A stretch of 64,000 bases of DNA from Pseudidiomarina halophila (GCF_003987215.1 NZ_PIPW01000002.1:434001-498000), one strand, 5' to 3'; numbered from the stretch's first letter, positions 18,839 through 29,813 are shown. Notes: generated by a model not told the origin, from the sequence alone. A program made the numbers and translations.

Positions 18839-20308
18839 ATGAGCGCTGAAATCCTGATGAACGTAACTCCGACGGAAACCCGGGTGGCGTTAATTGAAAA
18901 TGGTATCTTGCAGGAGATTCATATTGAACGTCAGGCCAAACGTGGTCTGGTGGGCAATATTTATGTTGGTAAAGTGGCTCGTGTGCTACCCGGAATGCAA
19001 GCGGCGTTTGTCGATATAGGTTTGGACAAAGCGGCTTTCTTACATGCCTCGGATATTGTTTCGCCGCTTTCCGCAGCCGAAGGCGTTACGCCGCGGCCTG
19101 ATTTGGCGCCAGATATCGCCACCCTGGTTCGCCCTGGCCAGCAAATACTGGTGCAGGTGGTGAAAGATCCGCTGGGTACCAAAGGCGCACGTTTGACCAC
19201 TGACATCACTATTCCATCACGCTACATGGTGCTGATGCCGCAATCGCCGCATGTTGGCATTTCTCAGCGTATCGAAGATGATAGTGAACGTGAACGATTG
19301 AAAAAAGCAGCACAACCCTATTGTGACGAAGAAAGTGGATTTATCGTCCGCACCGCCGCTGAGGGGGCCAGTGACGAGGAACTGAAGCGCGATGCAGCCT
19401 TTTTGCGTCGGCTCTGGGATACCCTGCAAAAACGTCGCAAGGGCATGCGTAAAATCGGTGTGGTTTACGAAGATTTGAATCTTTCCTGCCGCATCTTGCG
19501 AGACTTCGTCGGTGATGAGATCGAGCGTATTCGGGTAGACTCGAAAGTGACTTACGAGTTGTTGCATGAGTTTGTTACCCAGTTTATTCCGGAGCTAACC
19601 GATGCACTTGAGTACTATGCCGGTGAGCGGCCTATTTTTGACATGTTCGATGTTGAAAACGAGGTTCAACGGGCACTCGATCGCAAGGTCGAGTTGAAGT
19701 CAGGTGGCTCGATTATTATTGATCAAACGGAAGCCATGACCACTATTGACATCAATACCGGTGGTTTTGTCGGTCATCGCAACCTGGAAGAAACTATATT
19801 TAACACCAATATTGAAGCGACTCAGGCAATCGCCAGACAACTTCGTTTACGCAATCTTGGCGGCATTATCATTATTGATTTTATCGACATGCAAAACAGT
19901 GATCATCGCCGGCGTGTGCTCCATAGTCTGGAACAAGCTCTGGCGAAGGATCGGGCAAAAACCTCAATCAATGGTTTCACTTCTCTGGGTTTAGTCGAAA
20001 TGACACGCAAGCGCACCCGCGAGAGCCTCGAACACGTATTGTGCTCAGAATGTCCGGTATGTGGTGGGCGCGGCAGTATGAAGACCGTCGAAACCGTATG
20101 TTATGAAATCATGCGCGAAATTGTGCGGGTGAATCGCGCATATGCGGCCGATCATTTTGTGGTTTACGCTTCCGCGGCCGTTACCGAAGCGCTACTCAAT
20201 GAAGAATCCCACGCCCTTGCTGAACTGGAAGTTTTTATCGGCAAGCAAGTTAAAATTTCCGTTGAGACGCTCTATCACCAAGAGCAGTTCGACGTAGTCA
20301 TGATGTAA
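18839..20308 (+). CDS. rng: Ribonuclease G
   Basis: This 489-residue endoribonuclease of the RNase E/G family has an S1 domain at about residues 36-125 (GNIYVGKVARVLPGMQAAFVDIG). The catalytic metal-binding aspartates lie in TTIDINTGGFVG and IIIDFIDMQN, and the zinc link is CSECPVCGGRG near residue 405. There is no long C-terminal scaffold, so it is RNase G rather than RNase E. It processes the 5' end of 16S rRNA and takes part in mRNA decay. Confidence 0.96.
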   Translation: MSAEILMNVTPTETRVALIENGILQEIHIERQAKRGLVGNIYVGKVARVLPGMQAAFVDIGLDKAAFLHASDIVSPLSAAEGVTPRPDLAPDIATLVRPGQQILVQVVKDPLGTKGARLTTDITIPSRYMVLMPQSPHVGISQRIEDDSERERLKKAAQPYCDEESGFIVRTAAEGASDEELKRDAAFLRRLWDTLQKRRKGMRKIGVVYEDLNLSCRILRDFVGDEIERIRVDSKVTYELLHEFVTQFIPELTDALEYYAGERPIFDMFDVENEVQRALDRKVELKSGGSIIIDQTEAMTTIDINTGGFVGHRNLEETIFNTNIEATQAIARQLRLRNLGGIIIIDFIDMQNSDHRRRVLHSLEQALAKDRAKTSINGFTSLGLVEMTRKRTRESLEHVLCSECPVCGGRGSMKTVETVCYEIMREIVRVNRAYAADHFVVYASAAVTEALLNEESHALAELEVFIGKQVKISVETLYHQEQFDVVMM

Positions 20309-20313
20309 CCACT

Positions 20314-23300
20314 ATGTGGCGAGTTTCAGCTAAAGTAGCCTACCGGACCCTTCTCTACACTATAGCGACAGCGTTAGTGCTGTTTGCGGTGCTCTTAAGT
20401 GTGCTGCGCTACCTGTTACCGCAGTTGCCAGATGTCACCGCCAATGTGGAACAATTTCTTAGCCAGAACTACGCGGTCGAAGTCACCATAGACAAACTTG
20501 GAGCGGACTGGAATACCGCCGGACCACAGCTTATTTTAAGGGATATTGAGGTAAGTAAAATCGGTACTGAGGAGACCAGTCTGCAGCTGAATGAGGCGCG
20601 TGTGGTTTTCAACTTCTGGCGCAGTCTGCGTTCCTGGTCAGTGCAGTTTGAGCAGGTGACCCTGGCGGATCTGCACGTTACCTATGATTTACGTGACTCG
20701 TCGCTTACCAGCAATACCGGGGTGGGGGACCAGTTACCGCGCTTTTTCCTTAATCAACTTGATCATGTGGCCATTGAGAACAGCACCCTGGAGTTAGTGA
20801 ATTTAGTGGGTGTCAGGCGTGCCATCGTCATTGACCGCCTGAGCTGGAGCAACCAGGGGCGCTCGCATCAGGGCATCGGCAGCTTTCGCATCGACGGCCT
20901 GGCCAGCAATGCGCTGGACGTTATGATTGAGGTCGAAGGCAACGACCCGGCTGATTTAGCGGGGCAGATTTACGTGCAGGCATCGAATCTGGATATCGCC
21001 GCCTGGTTACAACAAAAGGTGGTGGATTCAAAAGTTCTTCAGGCAGAATTCAATTTCACCATGTGGCTCAATTTTGCCGGTAGTGATTTTCGTAACGGTA
21101 CCTTGCAGCTGGCACGTAACGAACTGCACTGGCAGGTTGGGGAACGTCAGCATCAACTGGTTATCCCGAAAGGTCTGTTGCGTTTACGACCACAGGGAAA
21201 TGGCTGGCTGGTCAATAACAATCCAATTACGTTTATCCAGGATAGCACTACCTGGACATTGCCGACAGCGAGCTGGCTGCAAACCCCGGAACTGCTTGCG
21301 TTTAGCGTTGAAGATGTGCCTATGGCGCCATTTTTCAGGCTGGCCAGCCTGACGGGCGGGAAAGGTCAGAGGTTCGCGGATGCAGTACAGCAAAGCGCTC
21401 TGGCAGGCACCGTGGACTTTAGCTTACAGCACCAGATTGAACAGTCGCCGCAATGGCAAATTAGCGCAAATAATGTGGTCTGGCAGCAGACTAATGGCGT
21501 ACCCGGACTTGATCAGGTTGAGCTGAATGCTATTGGCAAAGGCACAGCCGCGCGCTGGTCGTTACAGGGCAGTCAGGTCGCCATCAGTAGCTCGGCTTTG
21601 AGCGACTCGGCACCCTGGCGTTTGCAGGAACTAAACTTGGCCGGCGACTTCGCCTGGCAGGAAGGGTTATGGGAACTCTGGGTCGATGGTGACAGCCGCG
21701 CAGATCTTGAAGGGTTACCGTTAGCGCTGCGTGGGCGTATTCGCCAGCGTGATCAACTTGAGCTTGCTGTGCGAGTCAACGACGCGAGTGCGGAGCCTAT
21801 TCCTGCCGAGGTATTGCGACGCTACTTGCCGAGCGTCATGGGCGGCAATTTAAATGACTATCTGCAAACCTCGCTGATTGAAGGCGCCGCTGATGATCTG
21901 GCCATGGTCTGGCGCGGGCCGCTGGCAAATTTCCCATACCCGGATGCGACGGGCGTTTTTCAGGCGCAGGCAAATCTGCGCGATTTGGTTTATCGTTTCC
22001 AACCCGAATGGCCCTCAGTAACGGATGCCACAGCGCAGTTGAATTTCACCAACGAACGTATGCACATCGTCACTACTGCCGGCAAACTCGGCGATATTGG
22101 GTTGACGCGGGTTGATACGGTTATCCCTAATCTTCTGGCAGCGCCACCGACCTTACGGGTTACCAGTGTAATTAGCGGTGACGCGACTGGTTTACAGCCC
22201 ATTTTTACCGCCAGCCCAATGGCCTCGAGCCTTGGCGAGACCTTCACACAGCTGCAATTAAGTGGTCCTGTTGAGGGTACTCTGGAGTTAACCATTCCAC
22301 TGGATAACTCGCAGTCGGTGGTGGCGGAAGGCGTGGCTGAACTTATCGGCAACCAGCTCTACGTGAACAATCTGCAGCAAGAGTTTAACAATGTCCGGGG
22401 CCAGATACGTTTCCGTAATGATGTGATTCAAAGTGATGAGCTTAACTTTACCTGGCAACAACTTCCGGTCGTTGCAGAGTTAAATGCTGAAGCCAGAGAG
22501 GATGATTATCACGTGCAGCTCATTACGCGTGGCCAGTGGTCTATGCAAGAACTAACCGAGCGGGTGCCATTGACAGCGCAACTCGCCAGTGGTGAGTTTG
22601 TCTGGCAGGGACGGCTTGCATTGTCGCTACCCGACAACGGCGGTTACTCTTTCCATTGGCAGCAGCAATCGGATCTGGAAGAATTTGCGCTGCACTTTCC
22701 AGCGCCCCTTGAATCGGCAATGGGTCAGACCTTACCCTGGCAACTGCAGGTGTCAGGCGGTCCGGAGAGCTTGCTTATCAACAGCAGTCTGGGCGATGAC
22801 AGCCTGATTGAGCTGCAATATAACGGCGATGCCAGCGAATTGCAGCAGGGCTACGCACGCGTGGGCGACAGAGTTGGGCAAACGCCGAACCCTGATTTGC
22901 TGGGATTGAATCCAGGCTTTCCATTAGAAGTCGGGCTTAGTGAAGTTGATGCCGGTGTCTGGCTGCGACAACTGGCCGCTGCAGCGCAGTGGATTGAAGA
23001 TGTCAGTAGCAGCGCTGATACAGGGCGTGGTGCAGAACTGAACTTTGCTGCTCCGGTGCCTGACTTGCTTGAGCTACGGGCCGACCGGTTGATTCTCGGC
23101 GGCCATGAGCTGACTGATAACGCGGTCGTTGCCTGGCGTCAGGAGGAGCCCACCAACGAAGGTAGTGTTACCACCTGGCGCTATCGCTGGCGCGCGGAAC
23201 AAGCAGCGCTTGCCGGCGTCTACTGGCCAGAAGACGGGGAACAGCGAGCGCGGTTGGAAATCGACGCGGATTATCTGGAATTAGCCATTCCGCCAGAGCC

Positions 23301-24285
23301 AGAGGAACAGATCGTTGCAGAGGTTGAACAAGCTCAGGATTACAGTTTGTGGCCGACAGTCGAATTCAATTGTAAGCGTTGTCAGTACGGGAGCTATCCT
23401 TTGGGAGAAGTCGCTTTCCGTTTGCAACCCAGTAGCGAACTATTGCGTTTTGAAACCCTCGCGATCTCTAGGGGGGAACATCAACTGGATGCAACACTGG
23501 ACTGGCAGGTTGCAACTGCGAACACTGATGCAGAGACGCGGTTTGAGGGTAGCTTTAGCAGCGGTGATCTCGGCGCTTTTCTGAGCGAATATGAAATAAC
23601 CTCCATTATTCGGGATAGTCCGGCAGAGTTCGATTTCCAGCTGTCCTGGCAGGGCAGTCCGGAAGCATTTGATGTCGCAAATCTGGATGGTGAGATGGAT
23701 TGGCAACTGGGGCAGGGTTACCTCAACGATGTCAGTGATCGTGGTGCGCGCTTGTTCTCGTTATTAAGCCTGGAAGGGATCTTACGGAAATTGCGGTTCG
23801 ACTTCCGCGATGTGTTCGCCAATGGTCTGTTTTTCACAGAGTTTAACGGGCGTTTCGACATAGAAAATGGCGTGGTGACTACGCGCAATGCTAAGATGGA
23901 TGGCTCGGCAGGTAACATGGAGATCAGCGGCACCAGTAATCTGGTGACGGACGAAATCGATTACCAATTGTTCTATGTGCCGAAAGTCACGTCGAGTCTG
24001 CCGGTTATTCTGGCGTGGATGGTGAATCCACCATCGGGCTTAGCTGCACTGCTGATCGACCGGATGCTACAGGATGCGGAAGTGATCAGCCGGCTTGAAT
24101 ATAAAATTTCTGGCACCATTGATGAACCGGTAGTTGAGGAAGTGTCACGCGACAGTCGCGAAGTTACTATTCCGGTTGACGAACCACCCCAGGAGGAAGG
24201 CAATGACAGCAACCAAGACAGTGCAACTGACAGCGGTACAGATGACCAGCCTGCCAACCCCCAGGGACAACCTGAAGATAATTGA
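20314..24285 (+). CDS. yhdP: AsmA-like phospholipid transport protein YhdP
   Basis: This is a 1323-residue protein with a membrane anchor at about residues 10-32 (LLYTIATALVLFAVLLSVL), a DUF3971-type central region and an AsmA-like C-terminal part ending in a Ser/Asp/Gln-rich tail. It belongs to the large bridge-like AsmA group; E. coli YhdP carries phospholipids from the inner to the outer membrane together with TamB and YdbH. The position after rng is conserved. Its last 83 bases overlap the following nitrilase gene. The length is slightly above that of E. coli YhdP. Confidence 0.93.
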   Translation: MWRVSAKVAYRTLLYTIATALVLFAVLLSVLRYLLPQLPDVTANVEQFLSQNYAVEVTIDKLGADWNTAGPQLILRDIEVSKIGTEETSLQLNEARVVFNFWRSLRSWSVQFEQVTLADLHVTYDLRDSSLTSNTGVGDQLPRFFLNQLDHVAIENSTLELVNLVGVRRAIVIDRLSWSNQGRSHQGIGSFRIDGLASNALDVMIEVEGNDPADLAGQIYVQASNLDIAAWLQQKVVDSKVLQAEFNFTMWLNFAGSDFRNGTLQLARNELHWQVGERQHQLVIPKGLLRLRPQGNGWLVNNNPITFIQDSTTWTLPTASWLQTPELLAFSVEDVPMAPFFRLASLTGGKGQRFADAVQQSALAGTVDFSLQHQIEQSPQWQISANNVVWQQTNGVPGLDQVELNAIGKGTAARWSLQGSQVAISSSALSDSAPWRLQELNLAGDFAWQEGLWELWVDGDSRADLEGLPLALRGRIRQRDQLELAVRVNDASAEPIPAEVLRRYLPSVMGGNLNDYLQTSLIEGAADDLAMVWRGPLANFPYPDATGVFQAQANLRDLVYRFQPEWPSVTDATAQLNFTNERMHIVTTAGKLGDIGLTRVDTVIPNLLAAPPTLRVTSVISGDATGLQPIFTASPMASSLGETFTQLQLSGPVEGTLELTIPLDNSQSVVAEGVAELIGNQLYVNNLQQEFNNVRGQIRFRNDVIQSDELNFTWQQLPVVAELNAEAREDDYHVQLITRGQWSMQELTERVPLTAQLASGEFVWQGRLALSLPDNGGYSFHWQQQSDLEEFALHFPAPLESAMGQTLPWQLQVSGGPESLLINSSLGDDSLIELQYNGDASELQQGYARVGDRVGQTPNPDLLGLNPGFPLEVGLSEVDAGVWLRQLAAAAQWIEDVSSSADTGRGAELNFAAPVPDLLELRADRLILGGHELTDNAVVAWRQEEPTNEGSVTTWRYRWRAEQAALAGVYWPEDGEQRARLEIDADYLELAIPPEPEEQIVAEVEQAQDYSLWPTVEFNCKRCQYGSYPLGEVAFRLQPSSELLRFETLAISRGEHQLDATLDWQVATANTDAETRFEGSFSSGDLGAFLSEYEITSIIRDSPAEFDFQLSWQGSPEAFDVANLDGEMDWQLGQGYLNDVSDRGARLFSLLSLEGILRKLRFDFRDVFANGLFFTEFNGRFDIENGVVTTRNAKMDGSAGNMEISGTSNLVTDEIDYQLFYVPKVTSSLPVILAWMVNPPSGLAALLIDRMLQDAEVISRLEYKISGTIDEPVVEEVSRDSREVTIPVDEPPQEEGNDSNQDSATDSGTDDQPANPQGQPEDN

Positions 24286-25075
24286 GCAACTGCTCGGTCA
24301 GCTGCCGCCCGCGCGCCCGCAACTGGTGGTTTTGCCGGAGGCCTGTCTTTGCTTTGGCGCAGGTGACAAGCAGCAACGTGAGGTGGCAGAGATTTTCGCC
24401 GAAGGCGAGTTGCAGCAGCGCCTAAGTGAACTTGCCAAACAACATAACATCTATTTAGTTGCCGGCACCGTACCTGTTATCGATAGTCAGGACGACGCAA
24501 AATTTTCTGCCGCTTCGCTGGTCTATGGTCCCAACGGCGACTGTCTGGCGCGGTACAATAAAATTCACCTATTTGATGTGGATGTTGCCGATAACACCAA
24601 ACAATACCGTGAATCGAAGTGGACCGAAGCGGGTCGTGAGGTGGTGACTGTGGCGACCGAATTTGGCGTGTTGGGTCTGGCAGTATGTTATGATGTGCGC
24701 TTTCCAGAACTGTTTCGTGCATTGCGTTCAGCAGGGGCTGAAGTTATTGCCCTACCGTCCGCCTTCACTAAGGTTACCGGCGCTGCGCATTGGGAAGTTT
24801 TAACCCGTGCACGGGCAATCGAGCAACAATGCGCATTGGTTGCAGGCGCTCAGGTCGGCACCCACGCAAACGGCCGGGAAACCTACGGACACGCCCTGGT
24901 TATTGATGGCTGGGGCAAAGTGCTAAGCGCCTGTGACGGACAACAGAGCCCTTGTTTAAGTACTGCCAGCGTCGATTTAAATAAGCTCGGCGACATTCGA
25001 AAAAATATCCCTGTGGCAAAGCATTTTGCCAGTAGTAAGAAGGTCATTCATGAGTCATCACAATCAGGTCATTGA
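24203..25075 (+). CDS. Carbon-nitrogen hydrolase of the nitrilase superfamily (Nit1/YbeM-like)
   Basis: The start is ATG 24203, with AGGAGG at 24191-24196, inside the end of yhdP; more upstream starts lack an RBS. The 290-residue product has the nitrilase triad Glu46 (LPEAC), Lys120 (YNKIHLFD) and Cys162 ([10 protein letters not shown]). The spacing and the motif [11 protein letters not shown] are those of the Nit1/NitFhit branch, whose members deaminate oxidised (deaminated) glutathione. That substrate is inferred from the branch, not shown. It overlaps tldD by 26 bases, so yhdP, this gene and tldD form a tightly packed unit. Confidence 0.88.
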   Translation: MTATKTVQLTAVQMTSLPTPRDNLKIIEQLLGQLPPARPQLVVLPEACLCFGAGDKQQREVAEIFAEGELQQRLSELAKQHNIYLVAGTVPVIDSQDDAKFSAASLVYGPNGDCLARYNKIHLFDVDVADNTKQYRESKWTEAGREVVTVATEFGVLGLAVCYDVRFPELFRALRSAGAEVIALPSAFTKVTGAAHWEVLTRARAIEQQCALVAGAQVGTHANGRETYGHALVIDGWGKVLSACDGQQSPCLSTASVDLNKLGDIRKNIPVAKHFASSKKVIHESSQSGH

Positions 25076-26510
25076 ACATCTACTGACCGCCAATAATCTC
25101 GACGTCGATGCACTACAAAAGCGCTTAGCGAATGTTTACAGCGGTGCTATCGATTATGTCGACATCTATCTGCAACACAGCACCAATGAATCCTGGGTGT
25201 TAGAGGATGGCATCGTAAAATCTGGCAGCTTTCATATTGAAAGCGGGCTGGGTGTGCGCGCGTTGCATGAAGAAAAAACCGGTTTCGCTTATGCCGATGA
25301 AATAACTGCAACGGCGTTGCAAAATGCTGCGAATGCTGCGCGAGGTATTGCTGGCGCGGGGCAGGCAAAACAAGTGCAGGTGCCTAGTGAAGTTCACAGC
25401 ACTGCGCGATATCAGCCGGGCAATCCGTTAGCGAGCTTGGATGAAGCGGCAAAGATCGAATTGCTGCGTGAAATAGATGCCTACGCGCGTTCTCTGGATT
25501 CCCGTATTGTTGAGGTAATTGCCAGTGTCAGCGGTAGCTACGATGAAATTCTGGTGATTGCGACCGATGGTACTCTGGCGACAGATATACGCCCTCTGGT
25601 GCGGGTAAACTGCACCGTACTCGCCGAACAAAACGGTCGCCGCGAACGCGGTAGTGCTGGCGGCGGTGCCCGGGTCGATTATCAGTACTTTTTCGCTGCA
25701 GAAGCTCAGGATCAGGATCAGTTTCCACGCTGGCAGACCTATGCCAAAGAAGCGGTACGTCAGGCGTTGGTGAATCTCGATGCACGACCTGCTCCAGCGG
25801 GCACTATGCCGGTAGTGCTGGGCGCAGGTTGGCCCGGCGTGCTGTTGCATGAGGCGGTAGGCCATGGTCTGGAAGGCGATTTTAATCGTAAAGGCGCCTC
25901 GGCTTACTCCGGAAAAATGGGTGAGCTGGTAGCCTCAGAGCTGTGCACGATCGTTGATGACGGCACCCTGGCAGACCGCCGTGGCTCACTGAGTGTCGAC
26001 GATGAAGGTACGCCAGCGGGTAATAACGTACTGATCGAGAAAGGTCGGCTGGTCGGTTACATGCAGGATAAAATGAATGCCCGGCTGATGGGAGTGGCGC
26101 CAACCGGTAACGGCCGGCGTGAGTCTTACGCGCACTTACCAATGCCGCGTATGACGAACACCTACATGCTTGGTGGTGACTCGGCACCGGAAGAAATCAT
26201 TGCCAGCGTTAAGCGCGGCATTTATGCACCGCAATTCGCCGGCGGCCAGGTGGATATCACCTCAGGCAAGTTTGTCTTCTCAGCTTCGGAAGCTTATTTG
26301 ATTGAAGATGGCAAAATTACCGCGCCGTTGAAGGGAGCCACCCTGATCGGCAATGGCCCGGACGCGATGCGCCAGGTCTCCATGGTCGGTAACGACCTGG
26401 CTCTGGACACGGGTGTAGGGGTTTGCGGCAAAGACGGGCAAAGTGTGCCGGTCGGCGTCGGGCAGCCAACCTTAAAACTGGATGCCCTTACCGTAGGTGG
26501 TACCGATTAA
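25050..26510 (+). CDS. tldD: Metalloprotease subunit TldD
   Basis: The ATG at 25050 has AAGAAGG at 25037-25043. The product is 486 residues with the HExxxH zinc motif in [12 protein letters not shown] and the conserved ends [11 protein letters not shown] and [17 protein letters not shown]. TldD pairs with TldE (PmbA, encoded 550 bases downstream) to form a protease that degrades unfolded peptides and matures some microcin-type peptides. The 3' end overlaps the convergent darP by 4 bases (shared TTAA). Confidence 0.95.
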   Translation: MSHHNQVIEHLLTANNLDVDALQKRLANVYSGAIDYVDIYLQHSTNESWVLEDGIVKSGSFHIESGLGVRALHEEKTGFAYADEITATALQNAANAARGIAGAGQAKQVQVPSEVHSTARYQPGNPLASLDEAAKIELLREIDAYARSLDSRIVEVIASVSGSYDEILVIATDGTLATDIRPLVRVNCTVLAEQNGRRERGSAGGGARVDYQYFFAAEAQDQDQFPRWQTYAKEAVRQALVNLDARPAPAGTMPVVLGAGWPGVLLHEAVGHGLEGDFNRKGASAYSGKMGELVASELCTIVDDGTLADRRGSLSVDDEGTPAGNNVLIEKGRLVGYMQDKMNARLMGVAPTGNGRRESYAHLPMPRMTNTYMLGGDSAPEEIIASVKRGIYAPQFAGGQVDITSGKFVFSASEAYLIEDGKITAPLKGATLIGNGPDAMRQVSMVGNDLALDTGVGVCGKDGQSVPVGVGQPTLKLDALTVGGTD

Positions 26511-27019
26511 ACGGTAGCCACCTCACGTAAATATTTGAACAGCTCACGCGCCGCTGCTGGCGGCTTGCCTTGCTGTTGTTGTTTTTGCGCCTGGCGGTAA
26601 AGCTGTCGCAGTTTCTGCCGATCAGCAAGGGGATAATCCGCCAGAAAATCCTGAATGGCGCTATCGCCGTCAGCAAGGATTGCATCGCGGTATTTTTCGA
26701 GCTGATGGAACAACGCGTTTTGTTCATGATGCGCATGCTCGAGTTCGTGTAGCGCTTGCTCAATCGGCGCAGTATCCCGATGGCGCATCATTTTACCAAT
26801 GTGTTGCAGTTGGCGACGAAAGCCTTCGCGTTTATTGCGAATGCGCTGCGCTAACAAAATAGCCTCGAGCAGCTCTTCATCGAGCGGCATTTTGTCGAGT
26901 TTACCGACAGAAAGATCGACAAGTTGTCGGCCGAGTTCTTGCTGCGCTTCTGCATCACGTTTGAGTTGTGATTTACTGACGAGATCTTCGTCCTGGTCGT
27001 GGTCTTGGCTATCGTGCAT
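26507..27019 (-). CDS. darP: Ribosome-associated assembly factor DarP (YjgA, DUF615)
   Basis: I use the ATG at 27019 ([22 protein letters not shown]), giving 170 residues, the family length. The acidic N-terminus, [19 protein letters not shown] and the C-terminal helical region [19 protein letters not shown] are DarP hallmarks. The protein binds late 50S precursors and helps build the peptidyl-transferase centre in E. coli. It lies reversed between tldD and tldE and overlaps the tldD stop by 4 bases. Confidence 0.93.
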   Translation of the reverse strand: MHDSQDHDQDEDLVSKSQLKRDAEAQQELGRQLVDLSVGKLDKMPLDEELLEAILLAQRIRNKREGFRRQLQHIGKMMRHRDTAPIEQALHELEHAHHEQNALFHQLEKYRDAILADGDSAIQDFLADYPLADRQKLRQLYRQAQKQQQQGKPPAAARELFKYLREVATV

Positions 27020-27058
27020 GTTTTTTCCTCTGTGCAATAGCGACATTTTAACAGGCTA

Positions 27059-28432
27059 GTGACCAAGCAACCAATGGAGTTTACTTTGAAACCAGATTTA
27101 AATGAATTACAGGCCGAGCTTGTTGACGTAAAGCAGGTCGTTGCGGAAGCCCTGGAGTACGGAAAATCTCTGGGTTCTACTGCGATGGAGTGCGATTTGT
27201 CGCGCAGTCGTGGGATTAGCGTTGAAACGCGTTTAGGTGAAGTGGAAACTGTCGAGTTCAACCAGGACGGCGCCTTAGGTATTACCCTTTATCAGGGCCA
27301 GCGAAAAGGCTCAGCCTCTACCACCGATTTATCGCCGCAGGCGATTCGTGCCAGCGTGGAGAAAGCCTTTGATATCGCGCGTTTTACCTCACCAGACCCC
27401 TACGCCGGATTAGCGCCGGAAGAGTTGATGGCCTATGACAATCCGGATCTTGACCTCTGTCATCCGGGTGATCAGTCGGCTGATTATGCACTCGAACAGG
27501 CATTGCAGTGTGAGCGGCACGCGTTAGCATTGGATAAACGCATTGTGAACTCAGATGGTGCCAGTTACAGCAGCCATGTGGGCTATCGGGTGTACGGCAA
27601 TAGTCATGGCTTTCTGGACGGCTACCTGCAGTCGCGACATGCAATCAGTTGTTCGTTGATTGCAAAACATGGTGATGCCATGCAGCGCGATTATGCCTAT
27701 ACCGTTGCGCGTGCTACTGCTGACCTGGACAGCCCGGAGTACGTCGCTGAACAGGCGGCTCATGAAACCCTGGCGCGACTGGACGGGCGGAAGATTGATA
27801 CTGCCAAGGTACCTGTTATCTTTCGTGCTGATGTAGCGAACAGTCTGTTCGGCCACTTTGTTGGCGCTATCAGTGGTGGCAATCTCTATCGTAAGTCGAG
27901 TTTCCTGCTTGACCAGTTAGGCAAATCAGTGCTGCCGGATTGGCTAACTATCAAAGAAACTCCACATCTGCGCGGAGCATTGGCGAGCTCACCGTTTGAC
28001 CATGAAGGCGTCGCCACTGAGGATCGCGTTATCGTCGATAACGGGGTACTGCAAAGCTACTTGTTAACAAGTTATGCGGCGCGGAAAATGCAAATGACAC
28101 CGACCGGACATGCCGGTGGTATTCATACCTGGCAAGTCAGCCAACAGCAGCAAAGTCTTGCAGATCTCTGTAAGACTATGGGTACTGGTCTGCTGGTCAC
28201 TGAACTTATGGGGCAGGGCGTGAATCTGGTCAATGGCGATTACTCACGTGGTGCCGCCGGCTTTTGGGTAGAAAATGGCGAGATCCAGTATCCCGTCGAA
28301 GAAATTACTATCGCCGGGAATTTACGCGATATGTTGCGCAATATTGTTGCCATTGGCAACGATACCGATATGCGCCACGGGGTACGGACCGGTTCGGTAC
28401 TGCTGGAAAGCATGCGGGTTGCCGGAAACTAA
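27059..28432 (+). CDS. pmbA: Metalloprotease partner subunit TldE (PmbA)
   Basis: This protein is up to 457 residues long. GTG at 27059, or ATG at 27074, could be the start, and neither has a strong RBS. It is recognised by GISVETRLGEVETVEFNQDG, KGSASTTDLSPQAI, MGTGLLVTELMGQGVN and GDYSRGAAGFWVENGEIQYPV, which are near-invariant in TldE. It lacks the HExxxH of TldD, as expected for the non-catalytic partner. It ends 14 bases from the facing mgtE stop, and I see no strong terminator there. Confidence 0.95.
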   Translation: MTKQPMEFTLKPDLNELQAELVDVKQVVAEALEYGKSLGSTAMECDLSRSRGISVETRLGEVETVEFNQDGALGITLYQGQRKGSASTTDLSPQAIRASVEKAFDIARFTSPDPYAGLAPEELMAYDNPDLDLCHPGDQSADYALEQALQCERHALALDKRIVNSDGASYSSHVGYRVYGNSHGFLDGYLQSRHAISCSLIAKHGDAMQRDYAYTVARATADLDSPEYVAEQAAHETLARLDGRKIDTAKVPVIFRADVANSLFGHFVGAISGGNLYRKSSFLLDQLGKSVLPDWLTIKETPHLRGALASSPFDHEGVATEDRVIVDNGVLQSYLLTSYAARKMQMTPTGHAGGIHTWQVSQQQQSLADLCKTMGTGLLVTELMGQGVNLVNGDYSRGAAGFWVENGEIQYPVEEITIAGNLRDMLRNIVAIGNDTDMRHGVRTGSVLLESMRVAGN

Positions 28433-28446
28433 GCCGCTCTGGCTGC

Positions 28447-29808
28447 TTAACTTAGCAACAAAGTCGCAGTGCCAAGGAAGGCAAAAATACCGACGACATC
28501 GGTGACGGTGGTCAGGATAACACCGCCTGCTAATGCTGGATCTATATTGTATTTTTTCAGAATCAGCGGCACCGTCACCCCAGCCAGGCCGGCTGCGAGT
28601 AAGTTGGCCATCATGGCAAAGGCGATAATTCCGCCAATTAACAGGTCCTGCTTCCAGACGGCCACCACCGCCGCAATCAGTAATGCCCAGATAACCCCGT
28701 TTAAGGCGCCAATGGCGAGCTCTTTCCCGATGAGCCAGCGTTGGTTGCTCGCGCCAATATGGCCTAATGCCATGCCGCGAATCACCAGAGTTAGCGTTTG
28801 TGAGCCGGCGATACCACCCATACTCGGTACGATGGTATTGAGGATGGCCAGGATGGCCATCTGCGCCAGAATATCTTCGAATAATGAACTGACCGCAGCA
28901 GCGAGTAGTGCGGTTGCGAGGTTTACCGCGAGCCAGACGGAACGACGGCGGGTACTTTTCAGGACCGGAGCGAAGGTATCTTCGTCGTCGTCAAGACCGG
29001 CCATGCTGAGCATTGAGTGTTGCGCATCTTCACGGATGATATCGACAACGTCATCGATGGTGATACGACCGACCAGGTGATTTTCAGTATCAACAACAGG
29101 GGCGGAAATCCAGTCCTGGCGTTCGAACAGCTTGGCCACTTCAGTTTCGTCCATGTCGACCGGAATACTTTGTACGTCGGACTCCATGACGTCGATAACA
29201 AGCTTGGACGGATCAACGGTGACTAAGCGGGAGATTGAGATCTCACCAATAAACTGATCTTCACGACTGACAACGTAAAGTTTGTCCGTTGCTTCGGGTA
29301 GCTCACCTTTTAAACGCAGGTAACGCAAAACCACGTCAATGGTTACGTCGGGGCGCAAGGTGATGGTATCGGTGTTCATGATCGAACCGGCGGTCTCATC
29401 CTCGTAGGAGAGGGCTTTTTCCGCCCGGTGCCGATCCTGTTCGTCCATGGACTTCAGAACTTCCTGATAGACCTGCTCAGGAAGGCCACGAAGAACGTAA
29501 GCAAGGTCATCGGTATCCATGCCCTCGGTGGCTGCCGCGAGCTTCTCAGGCGCCATTTGACGGATAACCGACTTCTGAACTTCTTCAGAAAGTTCTTCGA
29601 GGATGTCACCATGCTCGTCAGCATCGACAAGCTGCCAGATAATGGCACGTGCTTTAGGTGGTGAGGATTCGAGTAGGAGTGCAACATCCCAGGCCGGCAG
29701 ATTATGCAACTGCCGACGAGCCTGCACGTACATGCCACGCGCAAGTGCTTCGGTCACGTCCTGGAGCCGTTGTTCGGCAAATTCTTTTTCGGCGACTTCT
29801 GGAAGCAT
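28447..29808 (-). CDS. mgtE: Magnesium transporter MgtE
   Basis: This 453-residue protein has the cytoplasmic N-terminal superhelical domain (about 1-130), two CBS domains (about 135-255, with TLRPDVTIDVVLRYL and VVDTENHLVGRITIDDVV), a linker helix and five C-terminal membrane helices (about 285-453). The pore-lining segment TTVTDVVGIFAFLG, with the ion-selectivity Asp, is present. It imports Mg2+ and is gated by Mg2+ at the CBS domains. The ATG has an AGGAG ribosome site that sits in one arm of a 7-bp inverted repeat, listed separately. Confidence 0.95.
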   Translation of the reverse strand: MLPEVAEKEFAEQRLQDVTEALARGMYVQARRQLHNLPAWDVALLLESSPPKARAIIWQLVDADEHGDILEELSEEVQKSVIRQMAPEKLAAATEGMDTDDLAYVLRGLPEQVYQEVLKSMDEQDRHRAEKALSYEDETAGSIMNTDTITLRPDVTIDVVLRYLRLKGELPEATDKLYVVSREDQFIGEISISRLVTVDPSKLVIDVMESDVQSIPVDMDETEVAKLFERQDWISAPVVDTENHLVGRITIDDVVDIIREDAQHSMLSMAGLDDDEDTFAPVLKSTRRRSVWLAVNLATALLAAAVSSLFEDILAQMAILAILNTIVPSMGGIAGSQTLTLVIRGMALGHIGASNQRWLIGKELAIGALNGVIWALLIAAVVAVWKQDLLIGGIIAFAMMANLLAAGLAGVTVPLILKKYNIDPALAGGVILTTVTDVVGIFAFLGTATLLLS

Positions 29809-29813
29809 AATGA

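Noticed and set aside
28469-29080. A 203-codon forward open frame opposite mgtE
   Set aside because: It lies wholly antisense to a well-supported transporter gene, has no RBS and shows low-complexity Ala/Ser/Arg composition typical of a shadow frame.
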